NCBI GenBank assembly: GCA_030698225.1
Contig: JAUYNR010000015.1
Location: 1-64,000, forward strand
From: Oxalobacteraceae bacterium
GTDB lineage: Bacteria; Pseudomonadota; Gammaproteobacteria; Burkholderiales; Burkholderiaceae_D
Length of the DNA stretch: 64,000 bases
Direction: 5' to 3'
The notes under the pieces are model-generated. The model did not search any database and was not told the origin of the DNA. It worked only from the letters and a program-made list of their open reading frames with translations. Numbering within the stretch: the stretch's first letter is position 1; the number at the start of each line of letters is the position of its first letter. The translations under genes and the position numbers were made by a program. Positions 9,386-17,600 of the stretch are shown here, one piece after another.

Positions 9386-9883
9386 ATGCCTACTGTGATA
9401 CATACGGCTAGCCGCTTATTGGCTGCGTTATTGATGACGATAAGCGTCTGCGGCATGGCTGTTGCCGCAACGCCGACGATTGCGCCGGAGGTGCCGCCGT
9501 TGCCACCGCCGCAGCTTGCAGTCAAGCCGGCCGCCAACCCGGCAGAATTGCAGTCCGCCGCCAAGCTGTTCAGTCAACCGGTCCTGTTGCGCGGCACGCT
9601 GGGCGAACGCAGGATACAGATGCGCCTGCAGCCGCATGCCGAATTTGAAGGCAGCGTGCAGGGCGAATATTTTGCATTCGGCCAATCGCAAAAAATTGCC
9701 TTGGCAGGCGAATACCAGGGCGATGATCTGATGATGGAGGAATCTGTCAACGGCACCAATGTCTCCGGCCAGTGGAATGGCAGCCTGATCGGCAACACTT
9801 ACCGCGGCAACTGGTTTGCGGAGGACGAATCCAGCTCGGTGCCGTTTGCGCTGACCGTGTCTGAGCCGATCGGCAAGCGGTAA
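9386..9883 (+). CDS. exported protein of unknown function downstream of rimO
   Basis: 165 residues. A signal peptide (hydrophobic L-L-A-A-L-L-M-T-I-S-V-C-G-M-A-V-A-A) precedes a Pro-rich linker (P-P-L-P-P-P-Q). The rest is a compact region with many beta-type alternations, such as G-E-R-R-I-Q-M-R-L-Q-P and W-N-G-S-L-I-G-N-T-Y-R-G-N-W. This suggests a small periplasmic beta-fold. I do not recognise the family. The ATG at 9386 is 2 bp after the rimO stop, and translational coupling is likely. The in-frame ATG at 9368 lies inside rimO and is less likely. Confidence 0.65.
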   Translation: MPTVIHTASRLLAALLMTISVCGMAVAATPTIAPEVPPLPPPQLAVKPAANPAELQSAAKLFSQPVLLRGTLGERRIQMRLQPHAEFEGSVQGEYFAFGQSQKIALAGEYQGDDLMMEESVNGTNVSGQWNGSLIGNTYRGNWFAEDESSSVPFALTVSEPIGKR

Positions 9884-9926
9884 GCAGTTGCTGCCGCGCC
9901 AGCAGAAAGAACAACAAAGGCCTACC

Positions 9927-11105
9927 GTGACGCAAAAAAAATCCCTCCAGACCGCGCTCATTCACAGCGATTACCGGGCTCCCGAGGGCTTTGCGGCCTT
10001 TCCGGCGGCGCTGCACCCGGCTTCCACCGTCCTGTTCGCCAACGTCGCAGCGATGCGTTCGCGCAACTGGCAGCACAAGAATGCGTATACCTACGGCCTG
10101 CACGGCACGCCCACCACCTTTACGCTGGAAGCGCGGCTGGCCGAGATTGAAGGCGGCCGGGATTGTCTGCTGGCACCGAGCGGACTGGCGGCGATTGCCA
10201 TGGTCGATTTTGCCTTCCTGAAATCCGGCGACGATGTGCTGATTCCGGATAATGCCTATAACCCGAATCGCGATCTGGGAAACTGGCTGTCCAGGGATTT
10301 CGGCATCACCGCGCGTTTTTATGACCCGCTGATCGGCGCCGACATTGCGGCGCTGATTCTGCCCAACACCCGCTTGATCTGGACCGAAACCCCGGGTTCG
10401 GTATCGATGGAAATCCCTGACATCCCGGCGATCTGCAAGGCTGCGCACGAGAAAGGCGTACTGGTCGCGCTGGACAATACCTGGTCGGCCGGGATTGCCT
10501 TTCGTGCGTTCGAACACGGAATCGATATCGTGGTGCAAGCGCTGACCAAGTACCAGTCGGGCGGCTCCGATGTCTTGATGGGAGCGGTCATCACCTGTGA
10601 TGAAGAACTGAACCGGCGGCTGGCAATGGCGCATATGCGGCTCGGTTTCGGCGTTGGCGTGGATGATGTCTACCTGGTGCTGCGCAGCCTGCCGACCTTG
10701 CAGCTGCGGCTCAAGGCGCACGAGGCGGGAGCCCGCGCGGTTGCAGCCTGGCTGAAATCGCGCCCCGAGATCGCCACGATGCTGCATCCGGCTTATCCGG
10801 ACTGCCCCGGGCATGACATCTGGAAGCGCGACTTCCAGGGTGCCGGAGGTCTGTTTTCGGTGATATTCGACGCCCGTTACACGGAAGCGCAGACCGACCG
10901 CCTGGTCGATGCGCTCAAGCTGTTCAAGATCGGCTACAGCTGGGGTGGCGCCAACAGCCTGTGCGTGCCATACCGGATGCAAACGATGCGCGCCCACTGG
11001 CCGCACCAGGGGCAGTTGCTGCGCCTGAATATTGGCCTGGAAGATCCGCAGGACCTGATTGCCGATCTGGAACAGGCAATGCGCAACGCCTTGTCGCACC
11101 CTTAA
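9927..11105 (+). CDS. metC: cystathionine beta-lyase (MetC-type, PLP-dependent)
   Basis: 392 residues of the Cys/Met-metabolism PLP-enzyme family (fold type I). Visible motifs are Y-G-L-H-G-T-P-T near residue 50, E-G-G-x-x-C-L-L-A-P-S-G-L-A-A-I, D-N-T-W-S-A-G and the Schiff-base Lys in A-L-T-K-Y-Q-S-G-G-S-D. The tail S-W-G-G-A-N-S-L with G-L-E-D matches MetC-type lyases, which split cystathionine into homocysteine, ammonia and pyruvate. I choose the GTG at 9927, which follows an AAAGG site; the upstream TTG at 9888 would add 13 odd residues. Cystathionine gamma-lyase activity cannot be excluded from sequence alone. Confidence 0.85.
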   Translation: MTQKKSLQTALIHSDYRAPEGFAAFPAALHPASTVLFANVAAMRSRNWQHKNAYTYGLHGTPTTFTLEARLAEIEGGRDCLLAPSGLAAIAMVDFAFLKSGDDVLIPDNAYNPNRDLGNWLSRDFGITARFYDPLIGADIAALILPNTRLIWTETPGSVSMEIPDIPAICKAAHEKGVLVALDNTWSAGIAFRAFEHGIDIVVQALTKYQSGGSDVLMGAVITCDEELNRRLAMAHMRLGFGVGVDDVYLVLRSLPTLQLRLKAHEAGARAVAAWLKSRPEIATMLHPAYPDCPGHDIWKRDFQGAGGLFSVIFDARYTEAQTDRLVDALKLFKIGYSWGGANSLCVPYRMQTMRAHWPHQGQLLRLNIGLEDPQDLIADLEQAMRNALSHP

Positions 11106-11502
11106 CCCGAAAGCGGTATTGAGCGCTTATCAGTTTCGATAAGCTCGTGAAACCACCGCGAAATTTCATATTCACGTCGTTCACCGTATCGTGTGGTGCA
11201 GTCTGGCCGCATGCCATCCGAATCTCCCAGTTTCAGCTTGGGCAGGTCCAACTGCGGTTTCCGAAATAGTTCCGTGAGAAAATAATTTTTATTGAAGGTA
11301 TTCTCCTTGAATGTTTGATTTTCCTAAACTAGAGTGATCAACACGTTCCGACTTCAATTCAGCTGCTAAGGAGCTAACGCTTCGGATCAGCTCCATGCCG
11401 TACCCATCCGTCGCACTGTTATCTTCAAAAGTCCATTTGAATGCATTTTCTCCCCCATGAATATAGATTTTTGGGAAATAAATAAACATCAAAGGAGTTC
11501 CG
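11106..11502. other. intergenic region after metC
   Basis: About 400 bp without a convincing gene. A weak stem-loop (GCTTATC at 11125-11131 and its complement at 11138-11144) could end metC transcription, although no T-run follows. The second half is AT-rich and probably carries the promoter of the next gene. A short minus-strand frame here overlaps that start and was rejected. Confidence 0.5.
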
Positions 11503-12069
11503 ATGCTCACTGCTACTTACACTCTTGCCACGTTGTTAGTCGAACAAAATAAAACACGCCTTGGTTTATTCGCGCTCCAGAAATGCATTGAGAACAACGC
11601 AACTTATCCGCAAACCCTGGCGGAGGATACGCTTGAATCGGTGCTGGATGCGCTGGACTGGTTTCATGCGCATTGCCACCAGCGCAAGGTTGAAATTGAA
11701 CTGGTTCCAGCGATCCGGAAATCCACAAAAGAAGCGGATTCACTCCTGGCTGAACTGGAATCATTAAGCTTGATGGGATTGAGCGTGCTTGAGTCCATTC
11801 GCAATCAATGGCGACCTGCTGTTGAACAGCAGGTCGGGAAAACGCAAGATATCTATGGTGCGATGAAGATTTACTGCGATACCCTGTTCAAAAAACTGGA
11901 TAAGGAGGAGCAGGAACTGTTCCCAATGGCGGCGCGGGTAATTTCCGTTGATGAGTGGTTTGCGATTGCCGATAAATTACTTCATGGAAATAATTCGAGT
12001 GATGCCAGACCGAGGGCGATTTCAATAAATCCGGCATCGATCAAACAGGCATCGTCTTATTGTCATTGA
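11503..12069 (+). CDS. hemerythrin-fold protein lacking the iron ligands
   Basis: 188 residues, mostly helical. The order of segments fits the HHE/hemerythrin family: a long helix with V-L-D-A-L-D-W-F-H-A-H-C-H, then E-A-D-S-L-L-A-E-L-E, then Y-C-D-T-L-F-K-K-L-D-K-E-E-Q-E-L-F-P-M-A-A-R-V-I-S-V-D-E. The family usually has H-H-P-K-E, E-H and H-M-x-x-E-E at these places. Here they read H-C-H-Q-R-K, L-S and K-L-D-K-E-E, so most His ligands are missing. Function is unknown. A strong AAAGGAG site precedes the ATG. The 3' end overlaps the convergent next gene by 29 bp. Confidence 0.6.
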   Translation: MLTATYTLATLLVEQNKTRLGLFALQKCIENNATYPQTLAEDTLESVLDALDWFHAHCHQRKVEIELVPAIRKSTKEADSLLAELESLSLMGLSVLESIRNQWRPAVEQQVGKTQDIYGAMKIYCDTLFKKLDKEEQELFPMAARVISVDEWFAIADKLLHGNNSSDARPRAISINPASIKQASSYCH

Positions 12070-12403
12070 GATCAAGAAAGCCCTTGATCAGGCGATAGGC
12101 TTTCCAGATCCAGGCAATAGCGAGAATCGGGATCCCGATCACGATGCCGACAAAGGTGAAGATGCAGATCCAGCCGATCGCGCTCCAGATCAGAAACCAC
12201 CAGAACGAGCGGATTTGCCAGCTGTGGTGGCTGTAGACGAAGGTGCCGGCGGCGTCGTCGCGCTTGACGTAGTTGACGATCAGGGGAATGAACGAGAACA
12301 AACCCCATGAAAACACGAAGCCGGCGGCATGAAACAGATACAGCCACCATGCCAGGGTCTTGACGGAGTCCAGCTTGCTATCTAAAACGATTTCTTGCGA
12401 CAT
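12041..12403 (-). CDS. DUF4870-like small membrane protein
   Basis: 120 residues with three or four hydrophobic segments (about residues 17-45, 66-80 and 78-103). The text W-W-L-Y-L-F-H-A-A-G-F, S-H-H-S-W-Q-I-R-S-F-W-W and G-I-V-I-G-I-P-I-L matches the DUF4870/YtxA-type membrane proteins of proteobacteria. These have no assigned function. An AAGGGA site precedes the ATG. It converges on the hemerythrin-like gene with a short 3' overlap, and lies 157 bp downstream of nothing on its own strand except serB's shared orientation. Confidence 0.7.
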   Translation of the reverse strand: MSQEIVLDSKLDSVKTLAWWLYLFHAAGFVFSWGLFSFIPLIVNYVKRDDAAGTFVYSHHSWQIRSFWWFLIWSAIGWICIFTFVGIVIGIPILAIAWIWKAYRLIKGFLDLNDNKTMPV

Positions 12404-12451
12404 GCGTGATCCCTTCGGGGTGAGATATTGCGGGTCGGGCGCGATTGCAAT

Positions 12452-13294
12452 TTATCCAAACAATGACAAGATGCCATCCAATCCGACAAAATTCAAGGCC
12501 ACATCCGCCTGAGCCCGCACGATAGGCTTGGCGCGGAAGGCGACCGACAGGCCGGCGATACCCATCATTTTCAGATCATTGGCGCCATCGCCCATCACAA
12601 TCGCTTCGGCGGGCGAGACCCCCAGCGCCGCGCAGGTGCGCTCCACCGTGGCTTTTTTCTCCTCCGCATCGACGATGCCATTGACCACGCGGCCGGTGAG
12701 CTTGCCGTTGATGATTTCCAGCACGTTGGAATGGGTGACATCCAGCTCCAGGCGGGTTTTCATGCGGTCGGTGAAGAAGGTGAAGCCGCCGGAGACCAGC
12801 AGCGTCTTCAAGCCTGCGGCCTTGACAGCGGCCAGCATGGTTTCGGCGCCCATCGACAGTTGCAGCCGTTCGTCGTAGACGCGCTGCAGCGCGCCGGCGT
12901 CCAGCCCTTTCAGCAGCGCGACGCGGCGGGTCAGGCTCTCACGGAATTCGATTTCGCCGCGCATCGCAGCTTCGGTAATGGCTGCGACCTGCGGCTTCAG
13001 GCCCTGCATGTCGGCGATTTCATCGATGCATTCGATCGTGATCAGCGTCGAATCCATGTCCATCGCCACCAGCTTGAAGTCGCTCAACGCCAGGTTCGGC
13101 GGCACGAAGGCAGCATCCAGTTCCGCGGCGTGGCTTGCGGCCTCGATCAGCGCCTTGATTTCGTCCGAATAATTGATGTCTTCGCAGCGGTAGGCATTGT
13201 CGTGGATGGCTACGATGTTTTTGGCATCTGCCATCGCGGCAATGCGTTCGATGGTGGCGCGGTCGGTGCGGGTGCCTTGCAGGATCAGGTTCAT
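12452..13294 (-). CDS. serB: phosphoserine phosphatase SerB
   Basis: 280 residues. The N-terminal 70 residues are an ACT-like region, here short. The HAD core follows: nucleophile motif D-M-D-S-T-L-I at 79-85, motif II S-G-G-F-T-F-F near 165, the Lys in E-E-K-K-A, and motif III G-D-G-A-N-D-L-K-M about 233-241. It performs the last step of L-serine synthesis, hydrolysing O-phospho-L-serine. ATG at 13294. It is downstream of mfd on the same strand but separated by 115 bp and a large palindrome, so transcription may be independent. Confidence 0.93.
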   Translation of the reverse strand: MNLILQGTRTDRATIERIAAMADAKNIVAIHDNAYRCEDINYSDEIKALIEAASHAAELDAAFVPPNLALSDFKLVAMDMDSTLITIECIDEIADMQGLKPQVAAITEAAMRGEIEFRESLTRRVALLKGLDAGALQRVYDERLQLSMGAETMLAAVKAAGLKTLLVSGGFTFFTDRMKTRLELDVTHSNVLEIINGKLTGRVVNGIVDAEEKKATVERTCAALGVSPAEAIVMGDGANDLKMMGIAGLSVAFRAKPIVRAQADVALNFVGLDGILSLFG

Positions 13295-13363
13295 GATTGT
13301 TGTTTAAGTAAAATTGGATAAATTGACGCACCCTGTTTGCTGCGGTTGTGCTGTTTCAGTAGT

Positions 13364-13407
13364 GCAGGCCTCCGTGCCTGCATCGGGCTGCAGGCACGGA
13401 GGCCTGC
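13364..13407. repeat. 19-bp perfect palindrome after the mfd stop codon
   Basis: The arm GCAGGCCTCCGTGCCTGCA at 13364-13382 is repeated as its exact complement at 13389-13407 around a 6-base loop. It starts 2 bp after the mfd stop codon. No T-run follows on the minus strand, so it is either an unusual terminator or a REP-like dispersed repeat. Confidence 0.8.
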
Positions 13408-13408
13408 G

Positions 13409-16400
13409 CTATTTAGATTTAGCCGCCTTCGGCATCCCCATCATCAGCAGCCGTATCGTCGATTTCAACTGGGTCACGCGTGCGGCGAGGTCGGGCATGC
13501 TGATGGTGATCTTCAGCTTGTCGGGGCCGCCCAGCCGGATATGGCGGTTGTTCTGGATCAGTTCGATGATGCGCATCGGGTCGATCGGCGGATTCGGGAT
13601 GAACTGCAGCAGCGCCGCTTCGCCATGGGCATCGATCTTGACGATGCCGACGGTCTTGGCCGCCACCCGCAGGCGGTGGGTTTCGACCAGCGCCTGGGCC
13701 GGATCGGGCAGCTTGCCGAAACGGTCGATCATCTCTTCCTGCAGATCGTCGATCTTGCCCTGTGTCGTGCAGTTGGCCAGGCGCTTATACAGCGACAGGC
13801 GTTCATGCACATCGCCGCAGAAGTCGTTCGGCAGCAGCGCCGGCGTGTGCAGGTTGATTTCGGTGGTGCTTGATAGCGGCGCGGCCAGATCCGGTTCCTG
13901 GCCGTTTTTCAGTGCGCGCACCGCTTCGCTGAGCATGTCGGAATACAGCTGGAAGCCGATTTCTATCATCTCGCCGGACTGATTTTCGCCCAGCACTTCG
14001 CCGGCACCGCGGATTTCCAGGTCGTGCATCGCCAGGTAAAAGCCGCTGCCGAGTTCTTCCATCTGGACAATCGCATCCAGCCGGCGCTGCGCCAGCTTGG
14101 TCAGGCCTTGCACGTCGTTGACCAGCAGGTAGGCATAGGCCTGATGGTGCGAGCGGCCGACCCGGCCGCGCAACTGGTGCAGTTGCGCCAGGCCGAACTT
14201 GTCGGCGCGGTGCATGATGATGGTGTTGGCGGTCGGCACGTCGATGCCGGTTTCGATGATGGTGGTGCAGAGCAGGATGTTGAAGCGCTGGGCGACGAAA
14301 TCGCGCATCACTTTCTCCAGGTCGCGCTCGTGCATCTGGCCGTGGGCGATCGCAATCCGCGCCTCCGGCAGCAATTCTTCCAGCATCGCCTTGCGGTTCT
14401 GGATCGTTTCGACCTCGTTGTGCAGGAAATACACCTGGCCGCCGCGCTTGAGTTCGCGCAGGCAGGCTTCGCGCAGCACCGAGTTGTCCTCGCTGCGCAC
14501 GAAAGTCTTGATCGCCAGCCGCTTCTGCGGTGCGGTGGCGATGATCGAGAAGTCGCGCAAGCCTTCCAGCGCCATGCCCAAGGTGCGAGGGATCGGGGTC
14601 GCGGTCAGCGTCAATACGTCGACCTCGGCGCGCAAGGCTTTCAGCGCCTCCTTCTGGCGCACGCCGAAACGGTGTTCTTCGTCGATGATGACCAGCCCCA
14701 GGCGCGAGAACTTGACGTCGCCAGAGAGCAATTTATGGGTGCCGATCACGATATCGACGGTGCCGTCAAACATGCCCTTGATCGCTTGCGTGATCTCCTT
14801 GCCGCTACGAAAGCGCGACAGCTCGGCGATCCGCACCGGCCAGTCGGCAAAGCGGTCGGCGAAGGTTTGTGCATGCTGTTCGGCCAACAGCGTGGTCGGC
14901 GCCAGGATCGCGACCTGCTTGCCGCCCATCACCGCCACGAAGGCCGCGCGCAACGCGACTTCGGTCTTGCCGAAGCCGACATCGCCGCAGATCAGCCTAT
15001 CCATCGGCTTGCCGGAAGTCATGTCGCCGATCACTGCGGTAATCGCCGCCGCCTGATCGACGGTTTCCTCGAAGCCGAAACTGTCGGCAAACGCCTCGTA
15101 ATCGTGCGCCGAATACTCGAACGCATGGCCCTGGCGCAACGCGCGGCGGGCATACAGGTTCAGCAGTTCGGCCGCGGTGTCGCGGATTTGCTGCGCCGCC
15201 TTTTTCTTGGCCTTTTCCCAGTGGCCGGAGCCGAGCGCGTGCAGCGGCGCATCTTCCGGCGAAGCGCCGGAGTAACGCGAAATCACGTGCAGCTGCGACA
15301 CCGGCACATACAGCTTGGTGTCCTTCGCGTATTCCAGATGCAGGAACTCGGTCTCGCCTTCGCCCAGGTCCATGCTGGTCAGGCCCATGTAGCGGCCGAT
15401 GCCGTGGTTGATATGCACCACCGGGTCGCCGATTTTCAGCTCCGACAGGTCGCGCACCATCGACTCGACCTGGGTCGCGCCTTCCTGCTGCTTCTTGCCG
15501 GCGCGGCGGCCGGAACCGGCGTACAGCTCGGTTTCGGTGATGAAGATCAGGCTGGCGCCGGACGCATTCAGCTCGAAACCGGCGTGCAAGGGCGCCACGC
15601 CCAGCATCAGCCTGGCGCTGCCGGTGACGAAATCCGCATAGCCGTCGCACACGGTCAGCGCCAGCTTGTACTCGTTGAAATACTGCTGCAAAGTCTCGCG
15701 GCGGCCGTTCGATTCGGCGCAGATCATCACGCGCTGCTCGCTTTGCAGCAGATACGCGCGCAGATTGACCAGCGGGTCGTCGGCGCGGCGGTTGACCGCG
15801 ATGTTCGGGATCGGCGCCGACAGTTCCGAGGCAGTATCGCCCGGCATAAGCACCCAGCGCGCATGCGGCTTGACCTGGGTGAAGAACTGTTCATCGCCCA
15901 GGAACAGGGTTTCCGGCGCCAGCAAAGGCCGCTCGCGGTCGGATTTAAGGAATTTGTAACGCGACTCAGTGTCCAGCCAGAAGCGCCGGATCGCATCGTC
16001 GATGTCGCCGACCAGCGCGAAGGTGGTGTCCGGCGGCAGGTATTCGAACAGCGTTGCGGTTTGGTCGAAAAACAGCGGCAGGTAATACTCGATCCCGGCC
16101 GAGGCGATGCCGTTGCCGATGTCCTTGTAGATCGAGGATTTCGACGGATCGCCCTCGAATTGCTCGCGCCAGCGATGGCGGAACGCCGTGCGCGCCGCAT
16201 CGTCCATCGGGAACTCGCGCCCCGGCAGCAGCCGAACTTCCTTGACCGGATACAAAGAGCGTTGGGTGTCGGCATCGAAGGTGCGGATGGTCTCGATGGT
16301 GTCGCCGAACAGGTCGAGCCGGTACGGCAGCACCGAGCCCATCGGGAACAGATCGATCAGCCCGCCGCGCACCGAATATTCGCCCGGCGACATAACCTGC

Positions 16401-16948
16401 GCCACGTGGCTGTAACCGGCCAGCGTCAGCTGCGACTTCAGGCGCGCCTCGTCGAGCGTCTCGCCCTGCTTGAAAAAGAACGTGTAGGCGGCCAGAAACG
16501 ACGGCGGCGCCATCCGCAGCAGCGCGGTGGTGGCCGGCACGATCAGCACGTCGCACTGGCCGTTCTGGATTTCGTACAGCGTCGCCAGCCGTTCCGACAC
16601 CAGGTCCTGATGCGGCGAAAACGCGTCGTAGGGCAGGGTTTCCCAATCCGGCAGCAGGTGGCAGCGCAAAGCGTCGTTCCCGAGCGAGTCGGGTTGCGAC
16701 TCTGGAAGCTCCCCTCTACCTTTTCGGGAGAGGGGTTGGGGCTGAGAGGAAGTGCCAAACCACGGAATCTCGTCGCGCAGCCGCTGCGCATCGCTGGCGT
16801 TGGCCACCACGATGGCCAGCATGCGTTTCTCGGATTTCAGTGCAATCGCCGCTTGCGCCAATGCAAACGCATCGGCCGAGCCGTGCAAGGTCGGCAGCGC
16901 GAAGCGTTGTCCGGGCTTGGGAAGGGATTTTATGAGGTCAAAAGACAT
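13409..16948 (-). CDS. mfd: transcription-repair coupling factor Mfd
   Basis: 1179 residues. Visible parts are the UvrB-like N-terminal region (L-L-P-D-W-E-T-L-P-Y-D-A-F-S-P-H-Q-D), the RNA-polymerase-binding domain with G-D-P-V-V-H-I-N-H-G-I-G-R-Y near residue 510, and the helicase motor. The motor has Walker A G-D-V-G-F-G-K-T-E, D-E-E-H-R-F-G and T-A-T-P-I-P-R-T. The TRCF C-terminal domain ends the protein. Mfd displaces stalled RNA polymerase and recruits UvrA. About 29 extra residues (65-93) interrupt a conserved N-terminal stretch and come from an inserted repeat. The frame stays open, so the protein may be functional. Confidence 0.94.
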   Translation of the reverse strand: MSFDLIKSLPKPGQRFALPTLHGSADAFALAQAAIALKSEKRMLAIVVANASDAQRLRDEIPWFGTSSQPQPLSRKGRGELPESQPDSLGNDALRCHLLPDWETLPYDAFSPHQDLVSERLATLYEIQNGQCDVLIVPATTALLRMAPPSFLAAYTFFFKQGETLDEARLKSQLTLAGYSHVAQVMSPGEYSVRGGLIDLFPMGSVLPYRLDLFGDTIETIRTFDADTQRSLYPVKEVRLLPGREFPMDDAARTAFRHRWREQFEGDPSKSSIYKDIGNGIASAGIEYYLPLFFDQTATLFEYLPPDTTFALVGDIDDAIRRFWLDTESRYKFLKSDRERPLLAPETLFLGDEQFFTQVKPHARWVLMPGDTASELSAPIPNIAVNRRADDPLVNLRAYLLQSEQRVMICAESNGRRETLQQYFNEYKLALTVCDGYADFVTGSARLMLGVAPLHAGFELNASGASLIFITETELYAGSGRRAGKKQQEGATQVESMVRDLSELKIGDPVVHINHGIGRYMGLTSMDLGEGETEFLHLEYAKDTKLYVPVSQLHVISRYSGASPEDAPLHALGSGHWEKAKKKAAQQIRDTAAELLNLYARRALRQGHAFEYSAHDYEAFADSFGFEETVDQAAAITAVIGDMTSGKPMDRLICGDVGFGKTEVALRAAFVAVMGGKQVAILAPTTLLAEQHAQTFADRFADWPVRIAELSRFRSGKEITQAIKGMFDGTVDIVIGTHKLLSGDVKFSRLGLVIIDEEHRFGVRQKEALKALRAEVDVLTLTATPIPRTLGMALEGLRDFSIIATAPQKRLAIKTFVRSEDNSVLREACLRELKRGGQVYFLHNEVETIQNRKAMLEELLPEARIAIAHGQMHERDLEKVMRDFVAQRFNILLCTTIIETGIDVPTANTIIMHRADKFGLAQLHQLRGRVGRSHHQAYAYLLVNDVQGLTKLAQRRLDAIVQMEELGSGFYLAMHDLEIRGAGEVLGENQSGEMIEIGFQLYSDMLSEAVRALKNGQEPDLAAPLSSTTEINLHTPALLPNDFCGDVHERLSLYKRLANCTTQGKIDDLQEEMIDRFGKLPDPAQALVETHRLRVAAKTVGIVKIDAHGEAALLQFIPNPPIDPMRIIELIQNNRHIRLGGPDKLKITISMPDLAARVTQLKSTIRLLMMGMPKAAKSK
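16670..16756 (-). repeat. dispersed repeat inserted in frame within mfd
   Basis: Mfd residues 65-93, between P-W-F and L-R-C-H-L-L-P, read S-Q-P-Q-P-L-S-R-K-G-R-G-E and have no place in the family. The DNA contains an imperfect palindrome (CCCCTCT ... AGAGGGG, about 16710-16736) of the type common in intergenic repeats of proteobacteria. Length is close to 87 bp, a multiple of three, which explains the open frame. Confidence 0.65.
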
Positions 16949-17321
16949 TCAGTAATGACAGGAAGCGCGTCATGTGAGTCAAAAAGTGCCGGTGTAGCAG
17001 GCTTTGACGGTTAAAATCGGAGCCTGCATTATAGGTGAATCTGCGCAAAAAGTAGGGAAGCAAGGGTGCGATACGCGCCAATGCAATCGCCACGAGTGTG
17101 TCAGCGCCGATTGTTGCGCGTCACGCATCCTGCAATATCCCGCATCGCGCTGACATATATACATAGGCAGGTATTATTTTTCTCGCAATGAATTCATGCG
17201 GGAAATGCATGATTCATAATTTTTCAACGGGAGTATGCTGGAATGCGTTCCCGCTATTGCACCCGATCTGATGAAATTCAGCAACCGGACACAGCCAGAA
17301 CAACCAAGGACCAGCATCACC
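16949..17321. other. intergenic region between mfd and the hsdM remnant
   Basis: No gene is seen. On the minus strand TATAAT (17028-17033 on the + strand as ATTATA) is a likely -10 for mfd. A 7-bp inverted repeat (GCAGGCT 16997-17003, AGCCTGC 17021-17027) lies in the mfd leader. A copy of the ATGCGGGAAATGC motif is at 17196-17208. Confidence 0.5.
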
Positions 17322-17555
17322 ATGAGCGCAAACTTCACCCAAACCGCTGCCTTCATCTGGTCTGTCGCCGACCTGCTGCGCGGCGATTTCAAGCAGAGCC
17401 AGTATGGTCGCGTGATCCTGCCGTTCACGCTGTTGCGCCGGCTGGAATGCGTGTTGCAAGCCAGCAAGGCCGCGCTGCTGGCCGAAGTGGAGCGCATCGC
17501 GCCGATGCACCTGCCGCAAGACGCGCAGGTTGAATATCATGGGTATTTTCAATAA
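17322..17555 (+). pseudogene. HsdM N-terminal remnant (type I restriction-modification)
   Basis: 77 residues beginning [20 protein letters not shown], followed by [18 protein letters not shown]. This is the helical N-terminal domain of type I DNA methyltransferase subunits. Intact HsdM is about 500 residues or more, with the N-P-P-F catalytic motif; all of that is missing. The reading frame closes at 17553-17555. No hsdS or hsdR is nearby. It is flanked by copies of ATGCGGGAAATGC at 17196 and 17569. It cannot methylate DNA. Confidence 0.7.
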
Positions 17556-17598
17556 CCGCAACAAACATATGCGGGAAATGCCATGAAAATTGCCATAC
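17554..17598. repeat. 45-bp dispersed repeat, copy 1
   Basis: This stretch is about 78% identical over 45 bases, without gaps, to 49926-49970. The best-conserved core reads ATGCGGG(A/T)AATGCCATGA. A shorter version of the core also occurs at 17196-17213 on the other side of the hsdM remnant. Confidence 0.6.
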
Positions 17599-17600
17599 CC

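Noticed and set aside
11289..11510. 73-codon - strand frame before the hemerythrin-like gene
   Set aside because: Overlaps the start and ribosome site of a better-supported gene; no family character.
14024..17014. 996-codon + strand frame opposite mfd
   Set aside because: It is a shadow of mfd: Gln/Arg/Ala-rich text without domain character, exactly antisense to a conserved gene.
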